DNA of 64,000 bases from Pelagibacteraceae bacterium AG-349-L17 (GTDB taxonomy: Bacteria > Pseudomonadota > Alphaproteobacteria > Pelagibacterales > Pelagibacteraceae). A program made the position numbers and the translations under genes. Under the pieces are notes generated by a model. It saw only the letters and a program-made list of their open reading frames with translations, was not told the origin of the DNA and did not search any database. Location: positions 28,355 through 92,354 of the forward strand of contig QCDC01000005.1 in assembly GCA_003278805.1 (NCBI GenBank), given 5' to 3'. Shown here in pieces: positions 10,310 to 20,494 of this stretch (positions are counted from its first letter, which is position 1; every line of letters begins with the position of its first letter).

Positions 10310-11275
10310 ATGAAAAATGAAAACATAGTAATTGCAAAAGATGTAATTGATTTACAGATAAAAGCACTTAAACAACTTAAAAATTTTTTAGATAAATCTT
10401 TTGATAAGGCAGTAAAAAAAATAGCCAAGTGTCAATCCAAAGTTATTATTTGTGGTGTAGGAAAAAGTGGAATAATTGCATCTAAAATATCAGCGACACT
10501 ATCTTCCATAGGAACTCCTTCATTTACTGTTTCTGCTAATGATTGTTCACATGGTGATTTAGGCAGAATTACTAAAAAAGATATTCTGATATTAATAAGT
10601 AATTCAGGAAACACGAGTGAATTAAAAAATATAATTAAGTTTGTCCAATCTTATAAAATTTTTTTAATTGGAATAGTGTCAAATAAGAATTCAATGTTAT
10701 ACAAAGCATCAAATATTAAATTATATTTACCAGAAGTTGAAGAGTCTGGTCATGGAATTGTTCCAACGTCTAGTACAACTACTCAATTATCTTTTGGTGA
10801 TGCTTTGGCTATTGCACTGATGAAAAAAAAAAAATTTAGTAAATTAGATTTCAAAAAGTTCCATCCTTTGGGATCTTTGGGTAATAAACTAAAAACAGCT
10901 AGTGATATAATGCTAATAAAGAACAAAATTCCGTTCATCAATGAAAATCAAAATATGAAAAAAGCAATTAAAACAATTAATTTAAAAAAGCTTGGGTTTC
11001 TAGTAATCACTAATTCAGAAGGATCAACAAGAGGAGTATTTACTGATGGTGATTTAAAAAGATTAATGAGAAAAAATAAAAAAATAGATAACTTAAAAAT
11101 TAAAAATCATATGTCAAAAAAACCATTTTGTGTTGAGGAAAATATGCTTGCGCCAGACATTTTAACTCAAATGAATAGAAGAAAAATTACAAATGTTTGT
11201 GTTTTTAGTAAAAAAAATAAAAATAAAACTATTGGTGTTATTCATATTCATGACCTATTAAGTAATTTAAAATAG
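10310..11275 (+). CDS. kdsD: Arabinose-5-phosphate isomerase
   Basis: SIS domain (VIICGVGKSGIIASKISATLSSIGTPSFT, ISNSGNTSEL) plus two CBS domains. Start moved to ATG 10310. Confidence 0.92.
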   Translation: MKNENIVIAKDVIDLQIKALKQLKNFLDKSFDKAVKKIAKCQSKVIICGVGKSGIIASKISATLSSIGTPSFTVSANDCSHGDLGRITKKDILILISNSGNTSELKNIIKFVQSYKIFLIGIVSNKNSMLYKASNIKLYLPEVEESGHGIVPTSSTTTQLSFGDALAIALMKKKKFSKLDFKKFHPLGSLGNKLKTASDIMLIKNKIPFINENQNMKKAIKTINLKKLGFLVITNSEGSTRGVFTDGDLKRLMRKNKKIDNLKIKNHMSKKPFCVEENMLAPDILTQMNRRKITNVCVFSKKNKNKTIGVIHIHDLLSNLK

Positions 11276-11280
11276 TTTCA

Positions 11281-11868
11281 ATGAAACTTTTATTACAGAT
11301 TATACTTTTAATTTTGATAGTTATAATAAGTTTAATTTTCTATAACAAATACTTTAAAAAAGTAGAAATTGTAGAAATTAAAACAAGTGAGATAAAAAAA
11401 GATAAAGAAATAGAGCCAGATCTACAAAATGAAAATAATATAATTAAAAACTTAAATTATAATGTAGATCTTATTGAAGATGGAAATTATGAAATAAAAT
11501 CTGAATTGAGTGAAGTAATTATAAAAGATGGATCAGAAATAGTTTTAATGAAAAAAGTGGTAGCAATTTTTACTGATAAAAATGAAAAAAAGCTATTTAT
11601 TTACTCAGATTATGCAGAATTTAATTCATCAAATTACAACACGTTATTTAGAGAAAATTTAAAAATTGAATATGAAAATCACACCATAACTGCCGATAAT
11701 CTAGATTTCAATTTTGCTGAGAATAATATTTTAGTTTATGAGAATGTTATATACAATAGCAGCAATGGAAAAATTGAAACGGACAATATTAAATTAAACT
11801 TGATTTCAAAAAAAGTTGAAATATTTATGAACGATAATAAAAAAAATATTAAAGTTGTCTCTTTTTAA
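11281..11868 (+). CDS. lptC: LPS export protein LptC-like
   Basis: Single N-terminal TM helix plus periplasmic beta-rich domain; between kdsD and lptB. Confidence 0.75.
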   Translation: MKLLLQIILLILIVIISLIFYNKYFKKVEIVEIKTSEIKKDKEIEPDLQNENNIIKNLNYNVDLIEDGNYEIKSELSEVIIKDGSEIVLMKKVVAIFTDKNEKKLFIYSDYAEFNSSNYNTLFRENLKIEYENHTITADNLDFNFAENNILVYENVIYNSSNGKIETDNIKLNLISKKVEIFMNDNKKNIKVVSF

Positions 11869-11876
11869 ATAATAAA

Positions 11877-12656
11877 ATGACTGGAAATATAAAAAAATTT
11901 AGAATTAAATCATTCAAAAAAAATAATGTTATTTTAAAACTAGAAAAAGTATCTTTAAAATTTGGACGTAAAACTATTTTAGATAGTTTAAACCTAAGTT
12001 TAAATGATGGTCAGATTTTAGGTTTACTTGGTCCAAATGGTGTGGGTAAGTCTACAATATTTAATTTAATTACAGGTTTAATTTCCCCGGATTATGGTTC
12101 TATAATTATAAATTCAGAAAAAGTAAATAAGTTTCCCATTTTTGAGAGAACACTCAAATTTAAAATTGGATTTGTTCCGCAATCAGGAGGATTTTTCCAT
12201 GACATGACCGTTAACGAAAATTTAAATGCTATAGCTGAAATAACTTTAAACAACAAAAGTGCTAGAAATGAAAAAGTTAATTCTCTTATTTCTAAATTCG
12301 AGTTAGAGCCTGTGAGGGATATAAAAGCAAAATTACTTTCTGGGGGCCAACGTAAAAAACTAGTAATTGCAATTGCATTAATTTCTGATCCTAAAATTTT
12401 ACTTCTTGATGAACCATTTGCTGCTTTAGATGTTATGACAATTAAAATACTTCAAGAAATTATTGTGAATCTACAGAGTTTTAAAAATATATCTGTCATA
12501 GTTTGCGATCATCAAGCCAGAGATCTATTAAAATGCGTAGATACAGCTGCAATTATACATAATGGTAGAGTTGTTGCTCAAGATACACCTTCAAACTTGA
12601 TTGACGACGTAATCGCTAAAGATACCTATTTTGGCGACTCATTTAAAATAAATTAA
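11877..12656 (+). CDS. lptB: LPS export ABC transporter ATP-binding protein
   Basis: Walker A GPNGVGKST, signature LLSGGQRKK, Walker B ILLLDEPFAALD. Confidence 0.92.
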   Translation: MTGNIKKFRIKSFKKNNVILKLEKVSLKFGRKTILDSLNLSLNDGQILGLLGPNGVGKSTIFNLITGLISPDYGSIIINSEKVNKFPIFERTLKFKIGFVPQSGGFFHDMTVNENLNAIAEITLNNKSARNEKVNSLISKFELEPVRDIKAKLLSGGQRKKLVIAIALISDPKILLLDEPFAALDVMTIKILQEIIVNLQSFKNISVIVCDHQARDLLKCVDTAAIIHNGRVVAQDTPSNLIDDVIAKDTYFGDSFKIN

Positions 12657-12664
12657 ATTTCGTA

Positions 12665-13990
12665 ATGCAAAACTTTATTCAAATTAAGGAAACCATTAAA
12701 CCATTTAATAAAAAGATTAATATTGAGGGCGATAAAAGTCTATCTATAAGGTGGGCTCTACTAGCCTCACAATCAACTGGTAAATCAACCTCATTTAATC
12801 TTTTAAGATCGGAAGACATAATATCAACTTTAAGTTCTTTAAAAAAATTAGGTGTAAAAGTAAAACTTCTAAATAATCGATGTGAAATAATTGGAGTTGG
12901 TATAAATGGGTTTAAATATAAAAACAATACTACTCTCAACTGTGGAAATTCAGGAACTTTTGCAAGACTGATTTTAGGCTTACTAGTGCATTCAAATAAA
13001 CAAATTAAATTAATTGGTGATCGAAGTCTTTCTAAAAGAGACTTTAAGAGAATCAAAGAACCATTAGAAAAATTTGGAGCTACATTTAAATCAAAATCTG
13101 GCAAATTACCAATCTTTGTTAAAGGTGCCAAAAATGTAAATCCAATTTACTACCACGAAAAAAAAGGATCTGCGCAATGTAAAAGTAGTGTGATGCTGGC
13201 TGCACTAAATACTAAAGGTAAAACTATAATTAAAGCAAAGAAATCAAGAAATCATCTTGAGTTACTCTATAAATATTTAAAATTACCTATTAAAATTAGC
13301 AAAAAAAAAAATTATGATTTGATAGAAGTAAATGGAGTAAAAAAAGTAAAACCTTTGATATATAAAATACCATCAGACATAAGCTCGGGTGCATTTTTTA
13401 TAGTTTTAACTGCATTGTCAAAAAATTCAAAATTAGTTATTAAAAATACAAATGTTAATCCATCTAGAATTGGTATTTTGAAAATCCTTAAATTAATGGG
13501 TATTAAAGTAAATATTAAAAGACTTAAATATTACAAAGGTGAAAAAGTTGCTGACATATTGATTAAAAGCCAAAAAAATATTATTCCAATCAAATGTCCT
13601 AAAAATTTAAATAGCTATGCAATTGACGAATTTCTTCTCATTTTTTTGGTTGCTGCAAAAGCAAGAGGTGTTTCTCATTTTAAAGATCTTGCCGAATTAA
13701 ATCAAAAAGAAAGCCCAAGATTAATTTGGGGATCTAGAATACTTAATAAAATGGGAATAAAAACAAGCCTAACCAAAGATAGTATTAAAATTTTTGGAAA
13801 TCCAAATTTAAAAATAAACAAAAAAATAGTTATAAAGAATTTTTTAAAAGATCATAGAGTATTCATGACTAGTGTTATAGCTGCTCTGACTTTTGGGGGT
13901 GATTGGAAAATACACGACAAAGATTCAATTAATTCATCTTTCCCTTCTTTTTTAAAGATAATAAAAAAATTAGATAAAAGTATTGGTTAA
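12665..13990 (+). CDS. aroA: 3-phosphoshikimate 1-carboxyvinyltransferase (EPSP synthase)
   Basis: EGDKSLSIRWALLAS; LNCGNSGTFARLILGLL; KGSAQCKSSVMLAAL; upstream of rpsA. Confidence 0.95.
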   Translation: MQNFIQIKETIKPFNKKINIEGDKSLSIRWALLASQSTGKSTSFNLLRSEDIISTLSSLKKLGVKVKLLNNRCEIIGVGINGFKYKNNTTLNCGNSGTFARLILGLLVHSNKQIKLIGDRSLSKRDFKRIKEPLEKFGATFKSKSGKLPIFVKGAKNVNPIYYHEKKGSAQCKSSVMLAALNTKGKTIIKAKKSRNHLELLYKYLKLPIKISKKKNYDLIEVNGVKKVKPLIYKIPSDISSGAFFIVLTALSKNSKLVIKNTNVNPSRIGILKILKLMGIKVNIKRLKYYKGEKVADILIKSQKNIIPIKCPKNLNSYAIDEFLLIFLVAAKARGVSHFKDLAELNQKESPRLIWGSRILNKMGIKTSLTKDSIKIFGNPNLKINKKIVIKNFLKDHRVFMTSVIAALTFGGDWKIHDKDSINSSFPSFLKIIKKLDKSIG

Positions 13991-14196
13991 TTTTATGAAT
14001 TTTAAAGAAAGTTATCCTAAATCATAAATATTATCGAATATTCACAATTTCCAACAAAAATACCTTTAAAATTAAAGAAAATCAGAGATAATTTTAACTT
14101 TTTGAATAAATTTGACTGTTGATTAAAAGGTTATTTTTAACTAAAAAAGCGTGTTTTTTAAAAAAAAAAAATAATAGATAGGAAAATTTATAATTA

Positions 14197-15945
14197 ATGG
14201 AAATATACTCTGACTTATCCAGCGCAGCATCTAAAGAATTCGAACAGCTACTAAATTCACACCAATCTAAAACTCCGATAGAAGAAGGTAAAATTATTGA
14301 AGGAGTAATAAATAAAATTACTGAAAAGTACGTATTTCTTTACATTGAAAATTTAAAAAGTGAACCTGTAATAGATATTCAAGAAGCTAAATCAATTCTT
14401 GGAGAAAATTTAAAAGAGGGTTCAAAGATACCCGTTTTAATTGAGAGTTTGGAAAACAAATCTGGTGAAGTAGTAGTATCTGCGAGCAAAGCAAAAAAAA
14501 TTTCTGGGTGGAACACTCTTGTACGAGCTTATGACAATAATGAAATTGTAATGGGTCGTATAACTGGGACCGTTAAGGGAGGCGCAATTGTTGAACATAT
14601 TGATACAGGATCACTGATGTTCTTGCCGGGTTCACAGATTTCTGACTCTCCAATGAAAAGCAAAGATATCTCAAATCTTATGAATGAACCAATGAAATTT
14701 AAACTAATCAAGCTCGACCGACAAAGGGGTAATATTTGTTGTTCAAGAAGAGAAGTTATTTCATCATTTAAGAAAGAGGATAAGGCTAAAGTAGTTTCTC
14801 AATATAAGGTCGGCGACATTATTAAAAATGCTCAAGTAAAAGGGTTTTCTAGCTTTGGGGCTTTTTTCTCTACCGGTAATCTAGACGTTCTTACACATTT
14901 ACAAGAATTAAGCTGGTCAAGAATTGACTCACCAGATCAAATTTTAGAAATTGGTCAAGTCGTTCCTGAATTAAAAGTGATTTCCGTTGATATGGATAAG
15001 CTACAGGTCGGAACAAGTTTGAAACAAATGACCGATGACCCATTTAATAACATACATAATTATGAGTTAAATAAAACTTATAAATGTCGAGTCGTCAAGC
15101 TGGCCGATTTTGGTGCATTTGTTGAACTAGAAAAGGGTCTCACAGCGTTACTACACCAGAGTCAACTTTCTTGGACAAAGAAAAATGCTTCTGCAAAAAA
15201 AATGTTTAAACTTAATGAAATGATTGACGTAGTTATCCAGGAAATTGACGAGACCAAGCGTAGGGTAGCTGTTTCTTATAAATTAACTCAAGAGAATCCC
15301 TATGAGACAATATCTAAACTTCATCCTGTAGGTTCTGTAGATGAAGCTGAGGTAGTAAGCAAAAATGAATATGCATTATTTGTTAAATTTAAAGATTTAG
15401 ATATCGAGCTATTTTGCCACCTAAATGACATTTCGTACACAAAAAACAATGAAGAAGAGTTGGCTAAATACAAAAAGGGAGATAAAATTAAAGTTCAGGT
15501 GATGGAAATTCAAACGGAGGAACAAAAGGTTCGAGTTAGTCATAGAGCGACACTTAAAGATCCTTTTGACTTCTTTAAAAATAAAGAAAAAGGAGATACG
15601 ATCACAGTTAAAGTAGTAAGCACTAATGACAACAAGAGCTTAACCGTTAGACCTGAAAATTGTGAAATGGACTTTCAGATTAAAAAATCAGAGATAGCAC
15701 TGAATTCCGGTGATCAACGAGCGTCGAGATGGGTTGGCGGTGAGAAAGTTGATGTCGGAATCAAAGAGTTACAATATGATAAAAGAAAAGTAACATTAAG
15801 TATTAAGTACTTGGAGGAGCAGGCCCGAGATGTTGCTTTAAAAACTTATGGTAGTGAAGCAAGCGGAAAAAACTTACCCTTCAGCAATCTTTCCGATAAA
15901 TTATCTAAAGCTGAAGACTTAAAAAAAAAAGAAGAAGAGAAGTAA
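14197..15945 (+). CDS. rpsA: 30S ribosomal protein S1
   Basis: Multiple S1 repeats (e.g. GKIIEGVINKITEKYVFL, NKTYKCRVVKLADFGAFVELEKGLTALLHQSQLSW). Confidence 0.96.
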   Translation: MEIYSDLSSAASKEFEQLLNSHQSKTPIEEGKIIEGVINKITEKYVFLYIENLKSEPVIDIQEAKSILGENLKEGSKIPVLIESLENKSGEVVVSASKAKKISGWNTLVRAYDNNEIVMGRITGTVKGGAIVEHIDTGSLMFLPGSQISDSPMKSKDISNLMNEPMKFKLIKLDRQRGNICCSRREVISSFKKEDKAKVVSQYKVGDIIKNAQVKGFSSFGAFFSTGNLDVLTHLQELSWSRIDSPDQILEIGQVVPELKVISVDMDKLQVGTSLKQMTDDPFNNIHNYELNKTYKCRVVKLADFGAFVELEKGLTALLHQSQLSWTKKNASAKKMFKLNEMIDVVIQEIDETKRRVAVSYKLTQENPYETISKLHPVGSVDEAEVVSKNEYALFVKFKDLDIELFCHLNDISYTKNNEEELAKYKKGDKIKVQVMEIQTEEQKVRVSHRATLKDPFDFFKNKEKGDTITVKVVSTNDNKSLTVRPENCEMDFQIKKSEIALNSGDQRASRWVGGEKVDVGIKELQYDKRKVTLSIKYLEEQARDVALKTYGSEASGKNLPFSNLSDKLSKAEDLKKKEEEK

Positions 15946-15964
15946 TTAATTAAGAAATATTAAA

Positions 15965-16255
15965 TTGGCTGTTGTAAAATCAAAGCTTTTAAAACAACTT
16001 AAAAAATCATATCCTAATTTCAGTTTAAACGATCTTTCAAAATTAGTTGATATCATATTGAATGAAATAAAAAGAGCCCTTAGACGAGGTGATCGAGTGG
16101 AATTACGCGGATGGGGAACTCTAAGCGTAAAAACTCAAAAATCTTCTATCAGAAGAAACCCTAAAACAGGTGAAAAAGTTGCTGTCCCAGAAAAAAAAGT
16201 AATAAGATGGAAGCAAAGTAAAGATTTATTTAAAAAGATAAACAATGAAGAATAA
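15965..16255 (+). CDS. ihfB: Integration host factor beta / HU family (TTG start)
   Basis: RGDRVELRGWGTLSVKTQKSSIRRNPKTGEKVAVPEKKVIRWK; downstream of rpsA. Confidence 0.93.
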   Translation: MAVVKSKLLKQLKKSYPNFSLNDLSKLVDIILNEIKRALRRGDRVELRGWGTLSVKTQKSSIRRNPKTGEKVAVPEKKVIRWKQSKDLFKKINNEE

Positions 16256-16919
16256 AATATTTATAGCAGTAGATACAACAAGCATTTCAAAAGTTAAGAA
16301 AATAATTCAAAATACTCAAACATCAAAATTGAAAATTGGTTACAAATTTGGACTAGAATTTTTAAACTCTAAAAATGGAAGAAAATTTGTATCTAAATTA
16401 AAAAATCAAATCACATTTGGAGATTTTAAGTTTTCAGATATTCCTAATACTTGTGTATCAGCAGTAAAAGCAATTAAAGATCTTAATTTTAATTATTGTA
16501 CTATGCACATAAGCTCAGGTTTAGAAGCGTTAAAAGCAGTTAAAAAAGTTTCGGGAAAAACTAAAATAGTTGGTGTTTCAATTCTAACTTCTTTAGATAA
16601 CAAGGCTTTAAAAGAAATAGGTTATAATAAAGATGTAAAAAAATTAGTAGTCCATCAGGCGAAACTTGCTCAAAAAGCACAATTAGATGCCATAGTTTGC
16701 AGTGCACAAGAAGTTAAGATTGTTAGAAAAGTTTTTAAAAAAGAAATTATTACTCCTGGAATAAGATTTAATTCAGATAAAGGAGACCAAAAAAGAGTTC
16801 TAACTCCGAAAGCAGCATTTAAGAATGGAAGTGATTGGCTAGTAATTGGTAGACCTATCGTTAAAAAAGGGAATATTAAAAATAATATTAAAAAATTAAT
16901 TGATCATTTAAACAAATGA
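16245..16919 (+). CDS. pyrF: Orotidine 5'-phosphate decarboxylase
   Basis: IFIAVDTTS, FGDFKFSDIPNT, GVSILTSLD, TPGIRFNSDKGDQKRVLTP. Confidence 0.9.
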   Translation: MKNKIFIAVDTTSISKVKKIIQNTQTSKLKIGYKFGLEFLNSKNGRKFVSKLKNQITFGDFKFSDIPNTCVSAVKAIKDLNFNYCTMHISSGLEALKAVKKVSGKTKIVGVSILTSLDNKALKEIGYNKDVKKLVVHQAKLAQKAQLDAIVCSAQEVKIVRKVFKKEIITPGIRFNSDKGDQKRVLTPKAAFKNGSDWLVIGRPIVKKGNIKNNIKKLIDHLNK

Positions 16920-17539
16920 TCAAAGGTTGCAAAATTTGTGGGATTTCAGATCCTAATACTTTAAATTATATTTTAAATCATCCCTACCCACCCTCGCTAA
17001 TAGGTTTTATTTGTAATTATAAAACAAGTCCACGATATGTTGAGTTTGATAAATTAAAAGAACTTTTAAAAATAAACAAAAAACAAAGTAAGTATGTTGC
17101 AGTTATTGTAAAAGATGATTCAGTAACTCTTGACAATATTAAAGATTTACCTTTTGATTATTATCAGCTGTATGGTTATTCTCTTGATGAAGTAGGAAAA
17201 ATTAAAGAAACCTATAAAAAAAAAATAATCACTGCTTTAACAATTAAAAATAAAGACGATGTCACAAAATACAAAGATTATGAAAACGTTTCAGACATTA
17301 TTTTGTTTGATGGGCCTGGAATGGCAGAGTCGATAGGCTTTAACCATGATTTACTTAACGAAGTTCCAGAACACATAAGCAAAATGATCGCAGGTAATAT
17401 TAAGATAGAAGATCTTCCAAATTTTAAAAATAAGGACTGGATATTGGACGTGTCAGGCAGTTTGGAAAGCGAAAGAGGTGTTAAAGATATAAATAAAATT
17501 GATAAGTTTTTAAATACAGTCCATAATATCAAATCTTAA
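16916..17539 (+). CDS. trpF: Phosphoribosylanthranilate isomerase
   Basis: KGCKICGISDPNTL, YYQLYGYS, IAGNIKIEDLP, LDVSGSLESERGVKDINKI; immediately upstream of trpB-trpA. Confidence 0.9.
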   Translation: MIKGCKICGISDPNTLNYILNHPYPPSLIGFICNYKTSPRYVEFDKLKELLKINKKQSKYVAVIVKDDSVTLDNIKDLPFDYYQLYGYSLDEVGKIKETYKKKIITALTIKNKDDVTKYKDYENVSDIILFDGPGMAESIGFNHDLLNEVPEHISKMIAGNIKIEDLPNFKNKDWILDVSGSLESERGVKDINKIDKFLNTVHNIKS

Positions 17540-17548
17540 AAATAATCT

Positions 17549-18739
17549 ATGACAAAAAATTCTTATAAAACAGGCCCTGATGAACTGGGTTATTTTGGTG
17601 AGGGTGATGCTGCTATGGGTGGAATGGCCGTTGGCGAAACACTTATGCCTGTTCTGCATGAGTTAAACCAAGGCTTTGAAGATGCGATCAAAGATCAAAG
17701 TTTTTTAGATGAATTTGATTATCACTGTAAACATTATATTGGGCGACCCTCGCCGCTATATTTTGCCGAAAACCTCACCAGAAAATTAGGTGGTGCTAAA
17801 ATTTTATTCAAGAGAGAACACCTGAATCATACACTTTCACATAAAGTCACAAATTCATTATTCCAAGTATTGCTAGCTAAAAGAATGAAAAAAAAAGCAT
17901 TGATATGTGAGTCTGGAGCTGGACAACATTTTTCGGCAACAGCAGCAGTAGCAGCAAAGTTTGGTATGCCCCTTACCGGCGTGATGGGCGATATTGATAT
18001 AGCCAGGGTAAATCAGAATATAATTAAAGCAAAACACTATGGAGCTAAATTAAAAAGTGTTCCAGGTACTTTGAAGGAAGCTATTACAGAAGCTATCAAA
18101 ACTTTCAGCAGTAATCCTGACTACGCTTATATATGTGGTAGTGCTGTCAGTAGTGCACCCTATCCTAGAATCGTACAATTTGCACAAAGTGTAATTGGAA
18201 GAGAAATTAGAGAACAATCAATGGCACAAGAAGGAAGATTGCCTAATATGTTGATAGCGTGTTGTGGCGGTGGCAGTAATTTAATTGGGATGATCCATGA
18301 GTTTTTAGATGAACCTGAGATTATTAAAATTGGAGTTGAAGCTGCAGAAACAGCAGCATTATCTAATGGTACTCCAGGAATAATGCAGGGTATGAAAACT
18401 TATATGCTTCAAACAGCAGATGGTTCAAAATCTCTTGGCGGCGCTTCGCTGGGCGCTGGAATACAATATTTTAGTGTAGGTCCACAGCATTCCTTCCTTA
18501 AAGACCAAGGTGCCGTAACTTATACCAGTGCTACAGATAAAGAAATTTTAGAAGCTTATAAACTTATTGCTTCAACAGAAGGTATTTGTAGTGCATTAGA
18601 ACCAATGGCTGGAGCTGCCGAGTTAATTAAACAAGCTAAGAATAAACCTAAAGATTATCTGATATGCTTGAACCTATGTGGGACTGGCGAAAAGGACCTA
18701 AACACAATACAAGAACATATAGGTAAAGACTTTGAGTGA
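17549..18739 (+). CDS. trpB: Tryptophan synthase beta chain
   Basis: REHLNHTLSHKVTNSLFQ, CCGGGSNLIGM, SLGAGIQYFSVGPQHSFLKD. Confidence 0.97.
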   Translation: MTKNSYKTGPDELGYFGEGDAAMGGMAVGETLMPVLHELNQGFEDAIKDQSFLDEFDYHCKHYIGRPSPLYFAENLTRKLGGAKILFKREHLNHTLSHKVTNSLFQVLLAKRMKKKALICESGAGQHFSATAAVAAKFGMPLTGVMGDIDIARVNQNIIKAKHYGAKLKSVPGTLKEAITEAIKTFSSNPDYAYICGSAVSSAPYPRIVQFAQSVIGREIREQSMAQEGRLPNMLIACCGGGSNLIGMIHEFLDEPEIIKIGVEAAETAALSNGTPGIMQGMKTYMLQTADGSKSLGGASLGAGIQYFSVGPQHSFLKDQGAVTYTSATDKEILEAYKLIASTEGICSALEPMAGAAELIKQAKNKPKDYLICLNLCGTGEKDLNTIQEHIGKDFE

Positions 18740-19535
18740 TAGATTAAAAAAAATCTTTTCAGAAAAAGAACCTAGAACAAAATTAATCTCATATTTTGTA
18801 GGTTGTTACCCTGATTATGATCAGAGTTTAAGCTTAATGAAAGAAGCAATTGATAATGGAGTTTCAATTTTAGAAATTGGGTATGTTACATCTGAGGCCA
18901 GCGCCGAAGGTTCCATTATTAAAAAAGCCCACGATCATGTTTTGAGTAATGGTGGTAATCTTAATGATATAATAAATTTAGTTAAAGATTTAAGAAGTTA
19001 TAGTGATAAAATAGGAATAGTTTTAATGGGTTATATTGCAAATTTATATAAATACCCTATTCCAAAATTTGTTGATGATATCAAAAAAGCAGGCGCGGAC
19101 GCTGTTTTAGTTGTTGATGCCCCTCATGAGTTAAAAGAAGAAAATCAGCTAAGAGAAGCCTTAAATAAAAATGGATTATCACTTATTAAATTAGCTGCCC
19201 CAACCACTGACGATAATAGGCTTAAAGATATCATTAATATAGCATCTGGTTTTTTATACCAAGTTAACGTTTCAGGCGTGACCGGAGACAAATCAGCAGA
19301 TGAAACCGATGTTGCAAACTTTGTTAAAAGAATCAAAATTTTAACAAATATTCCAGTTTGTTCAGGATTTGGAATTAAAAGCCCAAAGGATGCTAAAAAA
19401 ATGGCCAATAGTGGTTGTAATGGCGTTATTGTTGGATCAACATTTGTTAAATATATTCAAGATAACTTAAGTGCCCCAGAATTAACAAAAAGTTTTGGGA
19501 AACAAGTTAAAAGTTTTTCAGAGGTATTAAAATAA
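18732..19535 (+). CDS. trpA: Tryptophan synthase alpha chain
   Basis: ISYFVGCYPDYDQSL, LMGYIANLYKY, CSGFGIKSPKDAKKMANSGCNGVIVGSTFV; overlaps trpB. Confidence 0.95.
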   Translation: MSDRLKKIFSEKEPRTKLISYFVGCYPDYDQSLSLMKEAIDNGVSILEIGYVTSEASAEGSIIKKAHDHVLSNGGNLNDIINLVKDLRSYSDKIGIVLMGYIANLYKYPIPKFVDDIKKAGADAVLVVDAPHELKEENQLREALNKNGLSLIKLAAPTTDDNRLKDIINIASGFLYQVNVSGVTGDKSADETDVANFVKRIKILTNIPVCSGFGIKSPKDAKKMANSGCNGVIVGSTFVKYIQDNLSAPELTKSFGKQVKSFSEVLK

Positions 19536-20474
19536 ATGGTTAATTGGCTACAAAAAGTAATTGCTGCAGGTTCAAAGATAAAAGAAAGAATTAGAGATCG
19601 TGCTACCAGGGAAGAAATTAAAAATTCAAAATGGATGTCTCCTTGCTGTGGAAATACTCCAATTCTAAAATCCTCAATTTTTAATGATGAACAACTTAAT
19701 ACTTGTTCTAACTGCGATAAACATTTTCCTTTTCCTCCTAGGCAAAGATTTGATCACTTCTATGGAAAGAATAAATGGGAATTAATTGACACGCCACGTA
19801 TACCAGACGATCCTCTTCGATGGCCTGGTGACGTATACAAAAAAAAATTAGCGGCAGCTAGAAAAGCTACCGATCAAAGATGCAGCGTATTAGTTGCTCT
19901 TGGTGAAAGAGATGGAATGAAAATTACTTCTTTTGCAATTAATAGTGCGTTCATAGGTGGTGCAATAAGTGTTGAGTCTGCAGAGGCTATTCTTAAAGCA
20001 TGTGATGTAGCTATTGAAAACCAAACACCGCTTATAGCTTGGAGTGAGGGCGGAGGTCAGATCATGTTTGAGAGCGGCTTGAGTCTCCAAGGTATGGCTA
20101 GGACTGTTCTTGGGGTAAATGAGGTAAAGAAAAATAATTTACCTTACATTAATATTTATACTAACAAATGTTATGGTGGTATTAGTGCAAGTTTTGCGGG
20201 CGTTTCAGACATAGCTTTTGCAGAAAAATCTTCTATGATCGGATTTGCTGGGCAATCCATAGTCAGAAATCAAACTCGCGAAGACCTACCAGAAAATTTT
20301 CAGTCCTCTTTGGAATTAATTAGGACTGGATTTTGTGATGCTGAGTTTCATAGAAAGGAAATAAATGATAAAATCATGACTGTTTTAAAGATATTGTTAA
20401 AAAAAGATTCTGTTTCTAAGTTTGAAGAAAATGAAACCTCAAAACTTAGCATTAATACACAACAGGCATCATAA
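19536..20474 (+). CDS. accD: Acetyl-CoA carboxylase carboxyltransferase subunit beta
   Basis: Cys4 zinc finger CCGNTP...CSNC; SEGGGQIMFESGLSLQGMARTV; GFAGQSIVRNQTREDLPE. Confidence 0.96.
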   Translation: MVNWLQKVIAAGSKIKERIRDRATREEIKNSKWMSPCCGNTPILKSSIFNDEQLNTCSNCDKHFPFPPRQRFDHFYGKNKWELIDTPRIPDDPLRWPGDVYKKKLAAARKATDQRCSVLVALGERDGMKITSFAINSAFIGGAISVESAEAILKACDVAIENQTPLIAWSEGGGQIMFESGLSLQGMARTVLGVNEVKKNNLPYINIYTNKCYGGISASFAGVSDIAFAEKSSMIGFAGQSIVRNQTREDLPENFQSSLELIRTGFCDAEFHRKEINDKIMTVLKILLKKDSVSKFEENETSKLSINTQQAS

Positions 20475-20494
20475 ATTCTATAACCTAATCTAAA

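Noticed and set aside
12679-13131. 150-aa minus-strand ORF
   Set aside because: Antisense to aroA, which has strong family motifs; no support for the antisense frame.
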